NCBI GenBank assembly: GCA_008923285.1
Contig: WBSG01000027.1
Location: 372,752-436,751 of the forward strand
Length of the DNA: 64,000 bases
Source of the DNA: Betaproteobacteria bacterium SCN2
GTDB lineage: Bacteria > Pseudomonadota > Gammaproteobacteria > Burkholderiales > Thiobacillaceae
Direction: 5' to 3'
Shown here: positions 1 to 9,443 of the stretch, one piece after another
Layout of the letters: the number at the start of each line of letters is the position of its first letter
How positions within the stretch are numbered: position 1 is the first letter of the stretch
Notes under the pieces: model-generated
The model's database searches: none
What the model was told of the DNA's origin: nothing
What the model saw: the letters and a program-made list of their open reading frames with translations, nothing else
Made by a program: the position numbers and the translations under genes

Positions 1-280
1 CTACAAGGACGAAGAGCATCCGCGCATCGCCTTCAAGGTCGAAGACGGCAGGATCGTCAAGGCCACGCTCGCGCATGCCGCCGATACCAGCAACTTCGAC
101 TGGGACCTGCGCGCCTCGCCCGAGCAGTGGGAGGCCTGGCGCAAGCAGCCGCTGACCATCATCAGCCTCGGCCCGGCCGTGGCCCAGGGCAAGCTGCAGT
201 TCAAGGCCGGCGACTATCGCGCCATGATCCGCCAGATGCAGCTGGCCAAGCCTTTCCTGCACCTGTTCACCATTCTCTAG
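1..280 (+). CDS. C-terminal part of SCP2-like (sterol carrier protein 2 fold) hypothetical protein, truncated by window edge
   Basis: An open frame enters from the left edge (first full codon at base 2) and stops with TAG at 278-280, giving about 92 residues. The visible part carries a FKVEDGRIV strand, a FDWDLRASPEQW segment, then GKLQFKAGDYRAMI and a hydrophobic end. This layout, with a 'small ligand charge' half followed by a gated amphipathic helix, resembles SCP2-type lipid-binding domains, but the match is by eye only and the N-terminal half is missing. It runs in the same direction as the ATPase gene 87 bases downstream. It could equally be an unclassified conserved protein. Confidence 0.45.
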   Translation, partial: YKDEEHPRIAFKVEDGRIVKATLAHAADTSNFDWDLRASPEQWEAWRKQPLTIISLGPAVAQGKLQFKAGDYRAMIRQMQLAKPFLHLFTIL

Positions 281-367
281 CATCCGCCCGCCTCGCAACG
301 GGGCACGCCATATGCTCGACGCCGGCAAAACGGGGCTATGATTCTCTGAAATGAAGGAGAAAAACCC

Positions 368-1861
368 ATGGCCGAGCCGCTGCTGATCGCCAAGAACGAC
401 AAGACCGAACTCCACATCCTGCCGCAGATGGCCAACCGCCACGGCCTCATCACCGGCGCCACCGGCACCGGCAAGACCGTGACGCTGCAGACCCTGGCCG
501 AACATTTCTCCCGCATCGGCGTGCCCTGCTTCATGTCCGACGTGAAGGGCGATCTCTCCGGCATCTCGCAGCCCGGCGGCAGCAATGCCAAGGTTGCCGA
601 GCGGGTGGAGAAACTCAAGCTCGAAGGCTTCGAATACCACGGCTACCCCGTCACGCTGTGGGATCCGTTCGGCGAAATGGGCCATCCGGTGCGCGCCACC
701 ATCTCCGACATGGGCCCGCTGCTGCTGTCGCGCATGCTCGACCTCAACGAAACCCAGACCGGCGTGTTGAACCTGGTGTTCAAGGTGGCGGACGACAACG
801 GCCTGCTGCTGCTGGACCTGAAGGACCTGCGCGCCATGCTCGCCTTCGTCGGCGAAAACGCCAGGGAGTTCACCACCGAGTACGGCAATGTCTCCGCCGC
901 CTCCATCGGCGCCATCCAGAGAGGCCTGCTGGCGCTGGAATCGCAGGGCGGCGAGAAGATTTTCGGCGAGCCCATGCTCAACATCGAAGATCTCATGCAA
1001 AGCCTGCGCGGCAAGGGCGTCATCAACATCCTCTCCGCCGACAGGCTGATGCAGTCGCCGAAGATGTACGCCACCCTGCTGTTGTGGCTGCTGTCGGAAC
1101 TGTTCGAGAACCTGCCGGAAGCCGGCGACCTCGACAAGCCGAAACTGGTGTTCTTCTTCGACGAGGCGCACCTGCTCTTCACCGATGCGCCCGACGCGCT
1201 GGTGGAAAAGATCGAGCAGGTGGTGCGCCTGATCCGTTCCAAGGGCGTGGGCGTGTACTTCGTCACCCAGAATCCGGCCGACGTGCCGGACAAGGTTTTA
1301 TCCCAGCTCGGCAATCGCGTGCAGCACGCGCTGCGCGCCTTCAGCCCGCGCGACCAGAAAGCAGTGAGAACTGCCGCGCAGACCATGCGCGACAACCCGG
1401 AACTGAATGAAGAAGCCGCCATCACCGAACTCGGCGTGGGCGAGGCGCTGGTGTCCTTCCTCGACGAGAAGGGCCGCCCCGGCATCGTCGAGCGCGCCTT
1501 CATCGTGCCGCCCACCGGCCAGATCGGGCCCATCACCCCCGAGCAACGGCAGAAGCTGATCGACAACTCGCTGGTGGCCGGCGTGTACGAAAAGGCCCGC
1601 GACCGCGAATCGGCCTACGAAATGCTCAAGGCGCGCACCGAACAGGCGGCGGAAAATGCGCCCCGGACGGCCCCGCAAGCAGACGATGCGCCGGCCGGCG
1701 GCGGCATTCTCGGCAGCCTCGGCGGCATGCTGGGGGGCAACGGCCGCCGCCAGGGCGTGGTCGAAGCCATGGTGAAAAGCGCCGCGCGCACCGTCGGCAA
1801 CCAGCTCGGCCGCCAGATCCTGCGCGGCGTGCTGGGCGGCATCCTCGGAGGCAAGAAGTAA
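368..1861 (+). CDS. HerA-like ATPase, DUF853 (YjgR family)
   Basis: The 497-residue product is a P-loop ATPase of the DUF853/YjgR group, related to the HerA-FtsK superfamily of DNA-pumping enzymes. Its cellular role is not established. Walker A is GATGTGKT at residues 30-37. Walker B is the FFFDEAH stretch near 260-267. [10 protein letters not shown] element follows, as usual in the family. The C-terminal 50 residues are a Gly-rich low-complexity tail ([14 protein letters not shown]). An AAGGAG ribosome site lies 8-13 bases before the ATG, so the start is secure. The stop overlaps the next start as TAATG, which points to translational coupling with the peptidase downstream. Confidence 0.88.
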   Translation: MAEPLLIAKNDKTELHILPQMANRHGLITGATGTGKTVTLQTLAEHFSRIGVPCFMSDVKGDLSGISQPGGSNAKVAERVEKLKLEGFEYHGYPVTLWDPFGEMGHPVRATISDMGPLLLSRMLDLNETQTGVLNLVFKVADDNGLLLLDLKDLRAMLAFVGENAREFTTEYGNVSAASIGAIQRGLLALESQGGEKIFGEPMLNIEDLMQSLRGKGVINILSADRLMQSPKMYATLLLWLLSELFENLPEAGDLDKPKLVFFFDEAHLLFTDAPDALVEKIEQVVRLIRSKGVGVYFVTQNPADVPDKVLSQLGNRVQHALRAFSPRDQKAVRTAAQTMRDNPELNEEAAITELGVGEALVSFLDEKGRPGIVERAFIVPPTGQIGPITPEQRQKLIDNSLVAGVYEKARDRESAYEMLKARTEQAAENAPRTAPQADDAPAGGGILGSLGGMLGGNGRRQGVVEAMVKSAARTVGNQLGRQILRGVLGGILGGKK

Positions 1862-2718
1862 TGCGCTGGCAAGGCAGGCGCCGCAGCGACAACGTGGAAG
1901 ACCGGCGCGGCCTGCCGGTCGGCGGCAGGGGTTTGGCCTTCGGCGGCATCGGCACCCTCGTCATCGCGCTCATCGCCATGTACTTCGGCGTCGATCCCGG
2001 CCTCGTCCTCAATCAGGTCGCCACGCCCCCCGCGGCCGAGCAGCCGGCCGACCCCGGCACGCGCAGCGCGGAAGAAAACCGGCTGGCGGAGTTTTCCTCG
2101 GTGGTGCTGGCCGATACCGAGGATGTCTGGCACCCGCTGTTCCAGGCGGCCGGCAGCCAGTACCGGGAACCGAAAATGGTGCTGTTCACCGGCGCCGTGC
2201 AATCGGCCTGCGGCCATGCCCAGGCGGCGATGGGCCCCTTCTATTGCCCCGGCGACCACAAGCTGTATCTCGACCTTTCCTTCTTCAGCGACCTGCATGC
2301 GCGCTACGGCGCCCCGGGCGACTTCTCGCAGGCCTACGTGATCGCGCACGAGGTCGGCCACCATGTGCAGAACCTGATGGGCCTGCTGGAAAAGACCCAT
2401 GCCGCCAAGGCCCGCAGCAGCGAGGCCGAAGCCAACGCCATCCAGGTGCGCGTGGAACTGCAGGCGGACTGCTACGCCGGCGTCTGGGCCCACCGTGCCC
2501 ATGCGTCGAAGCAGATCCTGGAACAGGGCGACATCGACGAGGCCCTGGCCGCTGCGGCCGGCGTGGGCGACGACCGCCTGCAGCAGCAGGCGCGCGGCTA
2601 CGTGGTGCCGGAATCCTTCACCCACGGCAGTTCCGAGCAGCGCAAGCGCTGGTTCATGATCGGCGCGCAATCGGGCGACCCCGGCCAGTGCAACACCTTC
2701 AAGGCGGCGAAACTCTAA
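1861..2718 (+). CDS. Neutral zinc metallopeptidase, YpfJ/KPN_02809 family
   Basis: The 285-residue product is a membrane-anchored zinc peptidase of the YpfJ family; its substrate is unknown. The start [17 protein letters not shown] is the family signature. One membrane segment spans roughly residues 25-48, which would leave the catalytic domain outside the cytoplasm. The zinc site is HEVGHH at 163-168, matching HExxH, and a downstream ELQADCYAG segment supplies the third acidic ligand typical of gluzincins. The ATG shares its A with the preceding TAA. Length matches the family. It probably forms an operon with the HerA-like ATPase. Confidence 0.9.
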   Translation: MRWQGRRRSDNVEDRRGLPVGGRGLAFGGIGTLVIALIAMYFGVDPGLVLNQVATPPAAEQPADPGTRSAEENRLAEFSSVVLADTEDVWHPLFQAAGSQYREPKMVLFTGAVQSACGHAQAAMGPFYCPGDHKLYLDLSFFSDLHARYGAPGDFSQAYVIAHEVGHHVQNLMGLLEKTHAAKARSSEAEANAIQVRVELQADCYAGVWAHRAHASKQILEQGDIDEALAAAAGVGDDRLQQQARGYVVPESFTHGSSEQRKRWFMIGAQSGDPGQCNTFKAAKL

Positions 2719-2761
2719 TCGCCTGACTCCCGCGACCCAACGCCACACATCGGGCAAGATC

Positions 2762-3925
2762 ATGCAGGAACATCTGAAGCAGCTTCTTTTCCGGCTGTTG
2801 TCGCAGCCGACCGCTCCCTTCCGCGAGCAGCGCGTGATCGCGCTGGCCACGGCCGTGCTGAAGGATGCCGGCGCGCCCTTCTTCGCCGACCCCGCCGGCA
2901 ACCTCGTCGTCGGCGCCAGTTCGAAAACCGACATGCTGCGCCTGCTGCGCGAGACTTCGCGGGAGCCTGTGCGGGTGTTCATCGCGCACATGGATCACCC
3001 CGGCTTTCACGGCATGCGCTGGATCGCGCCAAACGTGCTGCGCGTGCAGTGGCATGGCGGCTCGCCGGTCAAGCATCTGCAGGGCAGCCGCGTCTGGCTG
3101 GCGAACGACGACGGCTACGGGGGCGTTGGCGTCATGCGCAATGCCAGGCTGAAAAAGCACGGCTGGTCCATCGACGCCGCCGAAGTGCATGTGGAGTGCG
3201 CATTGCCCCGCCCGCGCCCGCAGGCAAACCGCCTGTACGGCGGCTTCGATTTCCGCAGGCCGGTGTGGAAAGGCGGTTCGCGGCTTTACACCCGTGCGGC
3301 GGACGATCTCGTCGGCGTGTTCTGCATCCTTGCCGCCGCTTTGGAAATTTTCACAAAGCCGGCCAGGATACGGCCGCCCTTCCTCGGCCTGCTCACGCGC
3401 GCCGAGGAAGTCGGCTTCGTCGGCGCGCTGGCGCACTTCGAACTGGGCTGGCTGCAGCAGGCCCGGCGCCCGCTGGTGTGTGTGAGCCTGGAGGCCTCGC
3501 GCACGCTGCCCGGCGCCGTCGTCGGCAAGGGACCCATCGTGCGCCTCGGCGACCGGCGCACGCCCTTCGACGCGGCGTATTCACAGGTGCTCACCCGGCT
3601 GGCAGAAGAAGTGCTGCCGGGCCGACACCAGCGCCGCATCATGGACGGCGGCAGTTGCGAGGGGTCGGCCGCGACGGCCTACGGCTTTCCGACCATCGCC
3701 ATGGCGGTGCCGCTCGGCAACTACCACAACCAGGGACTGGAGGGCGGGCCGGACTGCCGCGGCGCGCACGGCCCGGCGCCGGAATTCGTCCACCTCGGCG
3801 ACATCGAAGGGCAGTACGCCCTGTGCCTGGCGCTGATGCGCAAGGGCTTGCCCTGGCACAATCCCTGGCAGGACGTGCGGGAAAGGCTGCAGAAGAACCT
3901 GCGCGACTATCGCGCCCTGCTCTAG
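2762..3925 (+). CDS. M42-like (M20/M28 clan) metallopeptidase
   Basis: The 387-residue product looks like a co-catalytic metalloaminopeptidase of the M42 type. Visible sites are IAHMDHPG at 74-81 (metal ligand H76 and D78), RAADDLVGVF near 180 (bridging Asp), TRAEEVGFVGA near 220 (catalytic and metal Glu pair), and SLEASRTLPG followed by a late H-bearing NYHNQG segment. It is intracellular, with no signal peptide. It follows the zinc peptidase after 43 bases. Its TAG stop shares the tetranucleotide CTAG with the stop of the convergent clsB-like gene, so the two frames overlap by four bases. Substrate class is uncertain. Confidence 0.75.
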   Translation: MQEHLKQLLFRLLSQPTAPFREQRVIALATAVLKDAGAPFFADPAGNLVVGASSKTDMLRLLRETSREPVRVFIAHMDHPGFHGMRWIAPNVLRVQWHGGSPVKHLQGSRVWLANDDGYGGVGVMRNARLKKHGWSIDAAEVHVECALPRPRPQANRLYGGFDFRRPVWKGGSRLYTRAADDLVGVFCILAAALEIFTKPARIRPPFLGLLTRAEEVGFVGALAHFELGWLQQARRPLVCVSLEASRTLPGAVVGKGPIVRLGDRRTPFDAAYSQVLTRLAEEVLPGRHQRRIMDGGSCEGSAATAYGFPTIAMAVPLGNYHNQGLEGGPDCRGAHGPAPEFVHLGDIEGQYALCLALMRKGLPWHNPWQDVRERLQKNLRDYRALL

Positions 3926-5115
3926 CGCGGCCAGAGCCGCCGCGGCCGCACTCCGGCTTCGGGATCGTCGCTGGCGTAGTTCACCATGCCCATCATCGCG
4001 CGCACCACACCGTAGCTCAGCCAGATGAGGAAGCGCCGGTAAAGCGGCATGTTCTTCAGGGATTCCGGCAGGACGCGCACTGCGCCGCGGTCGATTTCCT
4101 GCTGCATGCTCGCGCGCAATCCAGCGGCGAAACCGCGATCGTAGACCACGACGTTCGCTTCGCGCGACAGCACCAGGCTGAATGGATCGAGGTTGGATGA
4201 ACCCACCGTCGCCCAGATGCCGTCGACGACAGCCGTCTTCGCGTGCAGTACGCTGGTGTGGTATTCGTGGATTTCCACGCCAGCGCGCAAAAGCCGCCCG
4301 TAGAAGGCCTGCTTGGCATAGTTCGCCAGCGGATGGTCGGTACGCCCCTGCACCAGCACCACCACGCGCACGCCGCGCTCCGCTGCCGCGATCAGGGCGT
4401 GGCGAAGGCGGGTGCCCGGGAGGAAGTAGGCATTGGCGATCACGATTTCACGCCGCGCCTTGCCGATCGCGCGCAGATAGGCATGCTCGATGTCGCGCCG
4501 ATGGCCCAGGTTGTCGCGCAGCAGGAAGCGGGCCCGCACCCTGCCGGCCGGCGCCACGACGATGCGACGGCGATGATCGCGGCTGCGGGCATTGCGCAAC
4601 TGCGACCACGACACCAGGTTCCACAGTCGGCGCATGGTCGCGTGGAGCGCAGCGACCAGCGGTCCCTCGACCGCGACCGCGTAGTCATACTGCGGCGGCA
4701 GATCCGGCGACTCTGCATCGTCGACGATGTTGATGCCGCCGACGAACCCCACCGTGGCATCCACCAGCGCGAGCTTGCGGTGCAGGCGCCGCAGGCGGTA
4801 GCGCCTGAGTCGCCAGCGCGAGACCTCGGGTCGGTAGACCAGAACGCGCACCCCGGCCTCGCGCATCGACTGCAGCAAGCCTTGCGGCATCGGCTGCGAG
4901 CCGAAGCCGTCGATCAGCAGGTGGGTATCGACACCGCGCCGCGCCGCGCGCATCAGGGCCTCGGCGATGCGCCGGCCGGCGGCGTCTTCGCGGTAGATGT
5001 AGGTCTCCAGGTGGATGCGTTCGCGCGCCTGATCGAATGCCGCCTCCAGCGCCGGAAAGAATTCCGCGCCATTCTTCAGCAGGGTGATGCGGTTGCCGGA
5101 AAGATAGCCCTTCAT
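3922..5115 (-). CDS. clsB: Cardiolipin synthase B / phospholipase D family
   Basis: The 397-residue product is a phospholipase D superfamily enzyme that should form cardiolipin or a related anionic phospholipid at the inner membrane. Both HKD motifs are intact: H112-K114-D119 (HRKLALVD) followed by GGINI, and H291-K293-D298 (HAKTAVVD) followed by GSSNLD. The start was taken at the ATG ending at 5115 because the family begins near GNRITLLKNG; an upstream in-frame extension of 27 codons has no family likeness. No strong Shine-Dalgarno is visible. An EEP-family gene lies 232 bases upstream, the same partnership as ybhP-clsB in Escherichia coli. Confidence 0.88.
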   Translation of the reverse strand: MKGYLSGNRITLLKNGAEFFPALEAAFDQARERIHLETYIYREDAAGRRIAEALMRAARRGVDTHLLIDGFGSQPMPQGLLQSMREAGVRVLVYRPEVSRWRLRRYRLRRLHRKLALVDATVGFVGGINIVDDAESPDLPPQYDYAVAVEGPLVAALHATMRRLWNLVSWSQLRNARSRDHRRRIVVAPAGRVRARFLLRDNLGHRRDIEHAYLRAIGKARREIVIANAYFLPGTRLRHALIAAAERGVRVVVLVQGRTDHPLANYAKQAFYGRLLRAGVEIHEYHTSVLHAKTAVVDGIWATVGSSNLDPFSLVLSREANVVVYDRGFAAGLRASMQQEIDRGAVRVLPESLKNMPLYRRFLIWLSYGVVRAMMGMVNYASDDPEAGVRPRRLWPR

Positions 5116-5186
5116 CAGCCTAGAAACCGCAACAGGGCGCGCCAGAGGCTGCATTCGGACGAGTGGCTGGCGCGAAGCGACACCGC

Positions 5187-5204
5187 GGCAGGCCAATGCC
5201 TGCC
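5187..5204. other. Perfect 7-bp hairpin between the EEP gene and clsB
   Basis: GGCAGGC and GCCTGCC surround a CAAT loop inside the 232-base gap before clsB. There is no T-run on either side, so it is not a standard terminator. It could be a processing or pausing structure in the leader of clsB. No other gene or promoter is convincing in this gap. Confidence 0.4.
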
Positions 5205-5347
5205 AGGAAGAGGAACAAGCCTGATGCCCGGATGGGCCGTGCCTGCGGGCGTGCAGCGCTGCCTCTGCTCGGACAGTCTTTATCGGAGACGCAATGTCCT
5301 GGGTTCACTAAGCCTCTGCAATTCAGGAAAGCGGCCAACTGCGGCTT

Positions 5348-6112
5348 CTAGGTTTCCGGCAGCAGGGCCGCCGTCAGCGCGGCGTGGTCGGACAACTTGT
5401 GCCAAACCGGTCCGGCATGGATGTGGCAGGTTTTCACGCGCAGGCCGCGCACGTAGATGCGGTCAAGCGAAAACAGCGGCATCATCGAAGGATAGCTGCG
5501 TGCATGGCGACCATGCTGCAATTCGAACACCTCCCTCAGTCCCAGCTCGGCCGCCAGATGGCCGGTGGCGCGCATGCGCCAGTCGTTGAAGTCGCCGGCC
5601 AGCACCAGCGGCGCGGTCTGCGGCACGCTCTGGCGGATGCGCTCGACTATCATGCGCACCTGGCGGTTGCGGCCGCCCTCGGTGAGGGCAAGGTGCACAT
5701 TGATGCAGTGCAGCGGCTCATGCCAGCCGATCGGATGTATCTCGCAGTGCAGCATGCCGCGCGACTCCATGAAATGGCTGGAAATGTCCAGGTTCTCCCA
5801 TTTCAGGATGGGATAACGCGAGAGGATGGCATTGCCGTGATGGCCCTCGTCGTACACCGCGTTCTTGCCGTAGGCGAAGTCGGTCCACAGCGTGTCGGCG
5901 AGGAATTCGAGCTGGGGCTTTTCCGGCCAGTGCGGGAAGCGCTCGGCACGCCCTTCGTGCAATCCCTGCACTTCCTGCAGGAAGGCGAGGTCGACGTTGA
6001 GGCTGTGCAGCCTGTCGCGCATCTCGTGGATGGTCAGCCGGCGGTTGAAATGCGACATCCCCTTGTGGATGTTGTAGCTGGCGACGTGGATCTCGGTTGC
6101 GGCACTCATCAT
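5348..6112 (-). CDS. Endonuclease/exonuclease/phosphatase (EEP) family protein, YbhP-like
   Basis: The 254-residue product has the metal-dependent EEP fold shared by DNase I, exonuclease III and lipid phosphatases. Visible sites are N14 (SYNIHKG), E47 (LQEVQG), D174/N176 (GDFND), D217 (SLDRIY) and D242-H243 (SDHAAL). The start is the first of two tandem ATGs, nine bases after the nudB stop, so the genes are probably co-transcribed. In many proteobacteria this family sits beside a clsB homologue, as here, which suggests a link to membrane lipid turnover rather than DNA repair; that is inference. Substrate unknown. Confidence 0.85.
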   Translation of the reverse strand: MMSAATEIHVASYNIHKGMSHFNRRLTIHEMRDRLHSLNVDLAFLQEVQGLHEGRAERFPHWPEKPQLEFLADTLWTDFAYGKNAVYDEGHHGNAILSRYPILKWENLDISSHFMESRGMLHCEIHPIGWHEPLHCINVHLALTEGGRNRQVRMIVERIRQSVPQTAPLVLAGDFNDWRMRATGHLAAELGLREVFELQHGRHARSYPSMMPLFSLDRIYVRGLRVKTCHIHAGPVWHKLSDHAALTAALLPET

Positions 6113-6121
6113 GGATTCATG

Positions 6122-6568
6122 CTAGCGCGGAACTTTGCCGTCCGCCAACCTGCGTATCGCCTCGGCATTGCTGTGCGAAAAGCACCGGCCGGCCGCTTCC
6201 GCGGCCGGCAGCCACTGGCTGCCGATATGCTCGCGCGGCGCCAGCACGGCCTCCAGCGGCGAAGGGACTTCCAGCCCGAACACATGCTCGGTGTTGTGCG
6301 CCACTTCGGGCGGATAGCGGTGCCGGTAACAGTCGTAGATCTCGTACACGTTGCTGTAGCCCCAGTCACTGAGCCTGTAGGCGTGCACGTCGAGCCCGGT
6401 TTCCTCGCGCACTTCGCGCGCCGCCGTTTCGGCCAGCGACTCGCCCGGCTCCTGCGAGCCGGTGACCGACTGCCACCAGCCCGGATGGTCGGCACGCTCC
6501 AGCAGCAGCACCTGATGATCCGGGGTATGGATCACCACTAGGACGGAGATAGGGATTTTAAAAACCAT
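6122..6568 (-). CDS. nudB: Dihydroneopterin triphosphate diphosphatase (Nudix)
   Basis: The 148-residue Nudix hydrolase should remove pyrophosphate from dihydroneopterin triphosphate, an early step in folate synthesis. The Nudix box is complete: G37, E43, R51-E52 and E55-E56 with G58 (REVREETG). The opening KIPISVLVVI and the late LPAAEAAGRCFSHSN agree with NudB, which commonly follows aspS in betaproteobacteria, as it does here after 84 bases. No good Shine-Dalgarno precedes the ATG; the leader is instead occupied by a pyrimidine-rich arm of an inverted repeat. Family membership is firm and substrate is by analogy. Confidence 0.85.
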   Translation of the reverse strand: MVFKIPISVLVVIHTPDHQVLLLERADHPGWWQSVTGSQEPGESLAETAAREVREETGLDVHAYRLSDWGYSNVYEIYDCYRHRYPPEVAHNTEHVFGLEVPSPLEAVLAPREHIGSQWLPAAEAAGRCFSHSNAEAIRRLADGKVPR

Positions 6569-6578
6569 TCGGCATGAA

Positions 6579-6646
6579 CAGGGAGGATAAGGGAGGAACG
6601 GGAGGAATTATTTGCTTTACTCCCTGAACCTCCCCTACCTCTCTGT
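6579..6646. repeat. Purine/pyrimidine imperfect inverted repeat between aspS and nudB
   Basis: On the plus strand 6579-6610 holds three tandem GGGAGGA units and 6616-6646 holds the near-complementary series of TCCCTGAAC, CTCCCC and CTCTCTG. The arms can pair over about 25 bases with a short AT-rich loop. In the direction of transcription (minus) the purine arm comes first and the pyrimidine arm ends just before nudB. There is no T-run, so it is not a simple terminator. Confidence 0.6.
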
Positions 6647-6652
6647 TAAAGA

Positions 6653-8437
6653 TCAGGCGGCTTGCGTGGGGTTGCGCAAACGGATGTGCAGTTCGCGCAG
6701 CTGCTTCTCGTCCACGGCATTGGGCGCCTCGGTCATCAGGCAGTTGGCGCGCTGGGTCTTGGGGAAGGCGATGACGTCGCGGATCGACTCCGCACCGGCG
6801 ACCAGCGTGACCAGGCGATCGAGGCCGAAGGCCAGGCCGCCGTGCGGGGGCGCACCGTATTGCAGGGCGTCGAGCAGGAAGCCGAACTTGGCGCGCTGCT
6901 CTTCCGGGCTGATGGCCAGGGCCTTGAACACCTTTTCCTGCACCGCTTCGCTGTGGATGCGGATCGAGCCGCCGCCGACTTCCCAGCCGTTGATCACCAT
7001 GTCGTAGGCGCGCGACAAACACTTGCCGGGATCGCTTTCCAGCATTTCCTCGTGGCCGGGCTTGGGCGCGGTGAAGGGGTGGTGCAGCGCGACCCAGCGC
7101 TTGGCTTCCTCGTCGTATTCGAACATGGGGAAATCCACCACCCACAGCGGCGCCCAGGCCGTATCGGTGAGGTAGCCTTTTTCATGGCCGACCTTGGCGC
7201 GCAGGGCGCCGAGCGCATCGTTCACCACCTTGATCGAATCCGCGCCGAAGAAAATCAGGTCGCCGTTTCGTGCACCGGTGCGTTCCATCACCGCCTTGAG
7301 CGACGCTTCGGACAGGTTCTTGACAATGGGCGACTGCAGGCCGGTTTCGTTCAGCTGCGTCACGTCATTGACCTTGATGTAGGCAAGGCCCTTGGCGCCG
7401 TAGATTTTCACGAACTCCGTGTAGCCGTCGATCTCGCCGCGGGTGAGCGAGGCGCCGCCGGGCACGCGCATGGCGGCCACGCGGCCGCCCGAATTCGCCG
7501 GGCCGGAAAAGACCTTGAACGCCACGTCCTGCATGGCGTCGGTCACTTCGGTGAGTTCCAGCGTCACGCGCATGTCGGGCTTGTCGGAGCCGTACTTGGC
7601 CATGGCGGTATGCCAGTCCATGCGCGGGAAGGGATTGGGCAGGTCGATGCCGGCGGCTTTCTTGTAGGTCTCGCGGATCATGCCCTCGACCAGGTTCATG
7701 ACGTCGTCTTCCTCGATGAAGGACATCTCCAGGTCCACTTGCGTGAACTCGGGCTGGCGGTCGGCGCGCAGGTCTTCGTCACGGAAGCACTTGGTGATCT
7801 GGAAGTAGCGGTCGTAGCCCGCCACCATAAGCAGCTGCTTGAACAGCTGCGGCGACTGCGGCAGGGCGTAGAACATGCCGTCGTGCACGCGCGAGGGCAC
7901 CAGGTAGTCGCGCGCGCCTTCCGGCGTGGAACGCGTCAGCATGGGCGTTTCCACTTCCATGAAGGCCTGCGTGTCGAGATAGTCGCGCATCACCTTGGCC
8001 ATGCGGTATCTGAGCGCCATGTTCTTCTGCATCGGCTCGCGGCGCAGGTCGAGGTAGCGGTAGGTCAGGCGCGTGTTCTCGTTGATGTTGTCGTCGTCGA
8101 TGAGGAAGGGCGGCGTGGCCGCGGCGTTCAGCACCTCGATCTGTTTCGCCAGCACCTCGATCTCACCGGTGGCGAGGTTGGCGTTGGCGGTGCCCTCGGG
8201 GCGGGCGCGCACCTTGCCGGTGATGCGCAGCACGAACTCGTTGCGCACGGCCTCGGCATGCCTGAAGTCTTCGCCCATGTCCGGATCGCACACGATCTGC
8301 ACCAGGCCGTAGCGGTCCCTGAGGTCGATGAAGATCACCCCGCCGTGGTCGCGGCGGCGGTGCGCCCAGCCGCAGAAGGTGACGGTTTGGCCGATGTGCG
8401 CGGCGTTGACTTCGCCGCAGGTATGAGTACGCATCAT
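6653..8437 (-). CDS. aspS: Aspartyl-tRNA synthetase
   Basis: The 594-residue product charges tRNA-Asp (possibly also tRNA-Asn in organisms lacking AsnRS) and is a bacterial-type class II synthetase. The N-terminal anticodon-binding OB fold is seen in [20 protein letters not shown]. Motif 2 ([18 protein letters not shown]) and motif 3 ([12 protein letters not shown]) are intact. The central part with residues 280-420 corresponds to the bacterial GAD insertion. Length matches the family. Two tandem ATGs open the frame; the second is an equally good start. The DUF502 gene ends 18 bases upstream, so both are probably in one transcript. Confidence 0.97.
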   Translation of the reverse strand: MMRTHTCGEVNAAHIGQTVTFCGWAHRRRDHGGVIFIDLRDRYGLVQIVCDPDMGEDFRHAEAVRNEFVLRITGKVRARPEGTANANLATGEIEVLAKQIEVLNAAATPPFLIDDDNINENTRLTYRYLDLRREPMQKNMALRYRMAKVMRDYLDTQAFMEVETPMLTRSTPEGARDYLVPSRVHDGMFYALPQSPQLFKQLLMVAGYDRYFQITKCFRDEDLRADRQPEFTQVDLEMSFIEEDDVMNLVEGMIRETYKKAAGIDLPNPFPRMDWHTAMAKYGSDKPDMRVTLELTEVTDAMQDVAFKVFSGPANSGGRVAAMRVPGGASLTRGEIDGYTEFVKIYGAKGLAYIKVNDVTQLNETGLQSPIVKNLSEASLKAVMERTGARNGDLIFFGADSIKVVNDALGALRAKVGHEKGYLTDTAWAPLWVVDFPMFEYDEEAKRWVALHHPFTAPKPGHEEMLESDPGKCLSRAYDMVINGWEVGGGSIRIHSEAVQEKVFKALAISPEEQRAKFGFLLDALQYGAPPHGGLAFGLDRLVTLVAGAESIRDVIAFPKTQRANCLMTEAPNAVDEKQLRELHIRLRNPTQAA

Positions 8438-8455
8438 GTTGTCTATCTATCCAGT

Positions 8456-9085
8456 TTATTGATTGCCGGCAAAGCGCGAACGCAGTTTATCGGGTTTTGC
8501 GCCCCCGTCGGTCGCCACGCCCATGGAGACGATGATCTTCAGCGCCATGTCCACGCTCATGTCGAGTTCGATGGTCTCGCTTTTCTTGACGAAGAAGTAA
8601 AACCCGTTGACCGGACTCGGCGCCGTGGGGATGAATACCGCCACATGCTCGTCCGCAAGCATTCTGGACGCCGTCTCGGGCAGCTTGGTCTGGAACGCGA
8701 TCGACCAGGCCTCGGGGTGCGGATAGCGCACCAGCAGCACCTTTCTGAACGCGTGGCTATCGCTCGCCAGCAGCGTGTCGGACACCTGCTTGACGCTGTT
8801 GTAGATGGTCTTCACCACCGGGATGCGCAGCAGGAAGCCTTCCCAGAAATCCACCAGGCGCTGGCCGATGATGTTGGCCGCGGCGAGGCCGGTGACGAAG
8901 ATCACTACCAGGGTGAGGATGACGCCCATGCCCGGGACGCGGAACCCCAGCCAGGCCTGCGGCAGCCAGTTCTCGGGCAGCAGTTGCAGGCTCTGGTCCA
9001 TGGTGCCGATGAGCAGGTCCAGCACCCACAGGGTGATGACCAGGGGCACCCAGATCAGCAATCCGGTAATGAAATATCGCTTCAT
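8456..9085 (-). CDS. DUF502 family inner-membrane protein
   Basis: The 209-residue product has two membrane helices at about residues 4-25 and 50-74, then a soluble domain rich in beta structure. The KRYFITGLLIWVPL opening and the PxVxxIYxxVKQ segment (IPVVKTIYNSVKQ) mark DUF502, a family of unknown function often found with aspS in this class. The ATG ending at 9085 is preferred to a TTG two codons upstream. It sits between fmdB (67 bases) and aspS (18 bases), all on the minus strand. Confidence 0.87.
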   Translation of the reverse strand: MKRYFITGLLIWVPLVITLWVLDLLIGTMDQSLQLLPENWLPQAWLGFRVPGMGVILTLVVIFVTGLAAANIIGQRLVDFWEGFLLRIPVVKTIYNSVKQVSDTLLASDSHAFRKVLLVRYPHPEAWSIAFQTKLPETASRMLADEHVAVFIPTAPSPVNGFYFFVKKSETIELDMSVDMALKIIVSMGVATDGGAKPDKLRSRFAGNQ

Positions 9086-9152
9086 GAACAAGCAGCTTCA
9101 AACAATAGGGGCGGCATGAAAGCCGCCCTCTGTCGTCCGCTCCCGGCGCGCG

Positions 9153-9410
9153 TCAGGAACAGGCGCCGCAGCCGCCGCTGCCGCAGGCGGGCGCCGGCAC
9201 TTCCTCCTTCTTCTCGGCCGGCTTGGCGCCGCCCTTGAAGTCGGTGGCGTACCAGCCGCTGCCCTTGAGGGCGAAGCCGGCCGCGGTGATCTGCTTGGCG
9301 AAGCTGTCCGCACCGCACTTGGGGCAGGTGCTCAGCGGAGCATCGGACATTTTCTGCATCACGTCCTCGGCATGGCCGCAGGCGGAACAGGCATAGGCAT
9401 AAATCGGCAT
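9153..9410 (-). CDS. FmdB-type zinc ribbon protein
   Basis: The 85-residue product begins MPIYAYAC and carries two CxxC knuckles at C8/C11 and C29/C32, the FmdB putative regulator zinc ribbon. A GSGWY segment at 50-54 and a Cys/Gly-rich tail (C76, C81, C84) follow, as in other members. Its exact job is unknown; a nucleic-acid-binding or regulatory role is assumed for the family. CAGGAG lies seven bases before the ATG. It heads the run fmdB-DUF502-aspS-nudB-EEP-clsB. Confidence 0.9.
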   Translation of the reverse strand: MPIYAYACSACGHAEDVMQKMSDAPLSTCPKCGADSFAKQITAAGFALKGSGWYATDFKGGAKPAEKKEEVPAPACGSGGCGACS

Positions 9411-9443
9411 GATTTACTCCTGAAACGAGTTGAATTGCCGTCG

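Noticed and set aside
5163-5347. Short plus-strand frame between the EEP gene and clsB
   Set aside because: The translation is Arg-rich and compositionally like an antisense frame, with no ribosome site or recognised motif.
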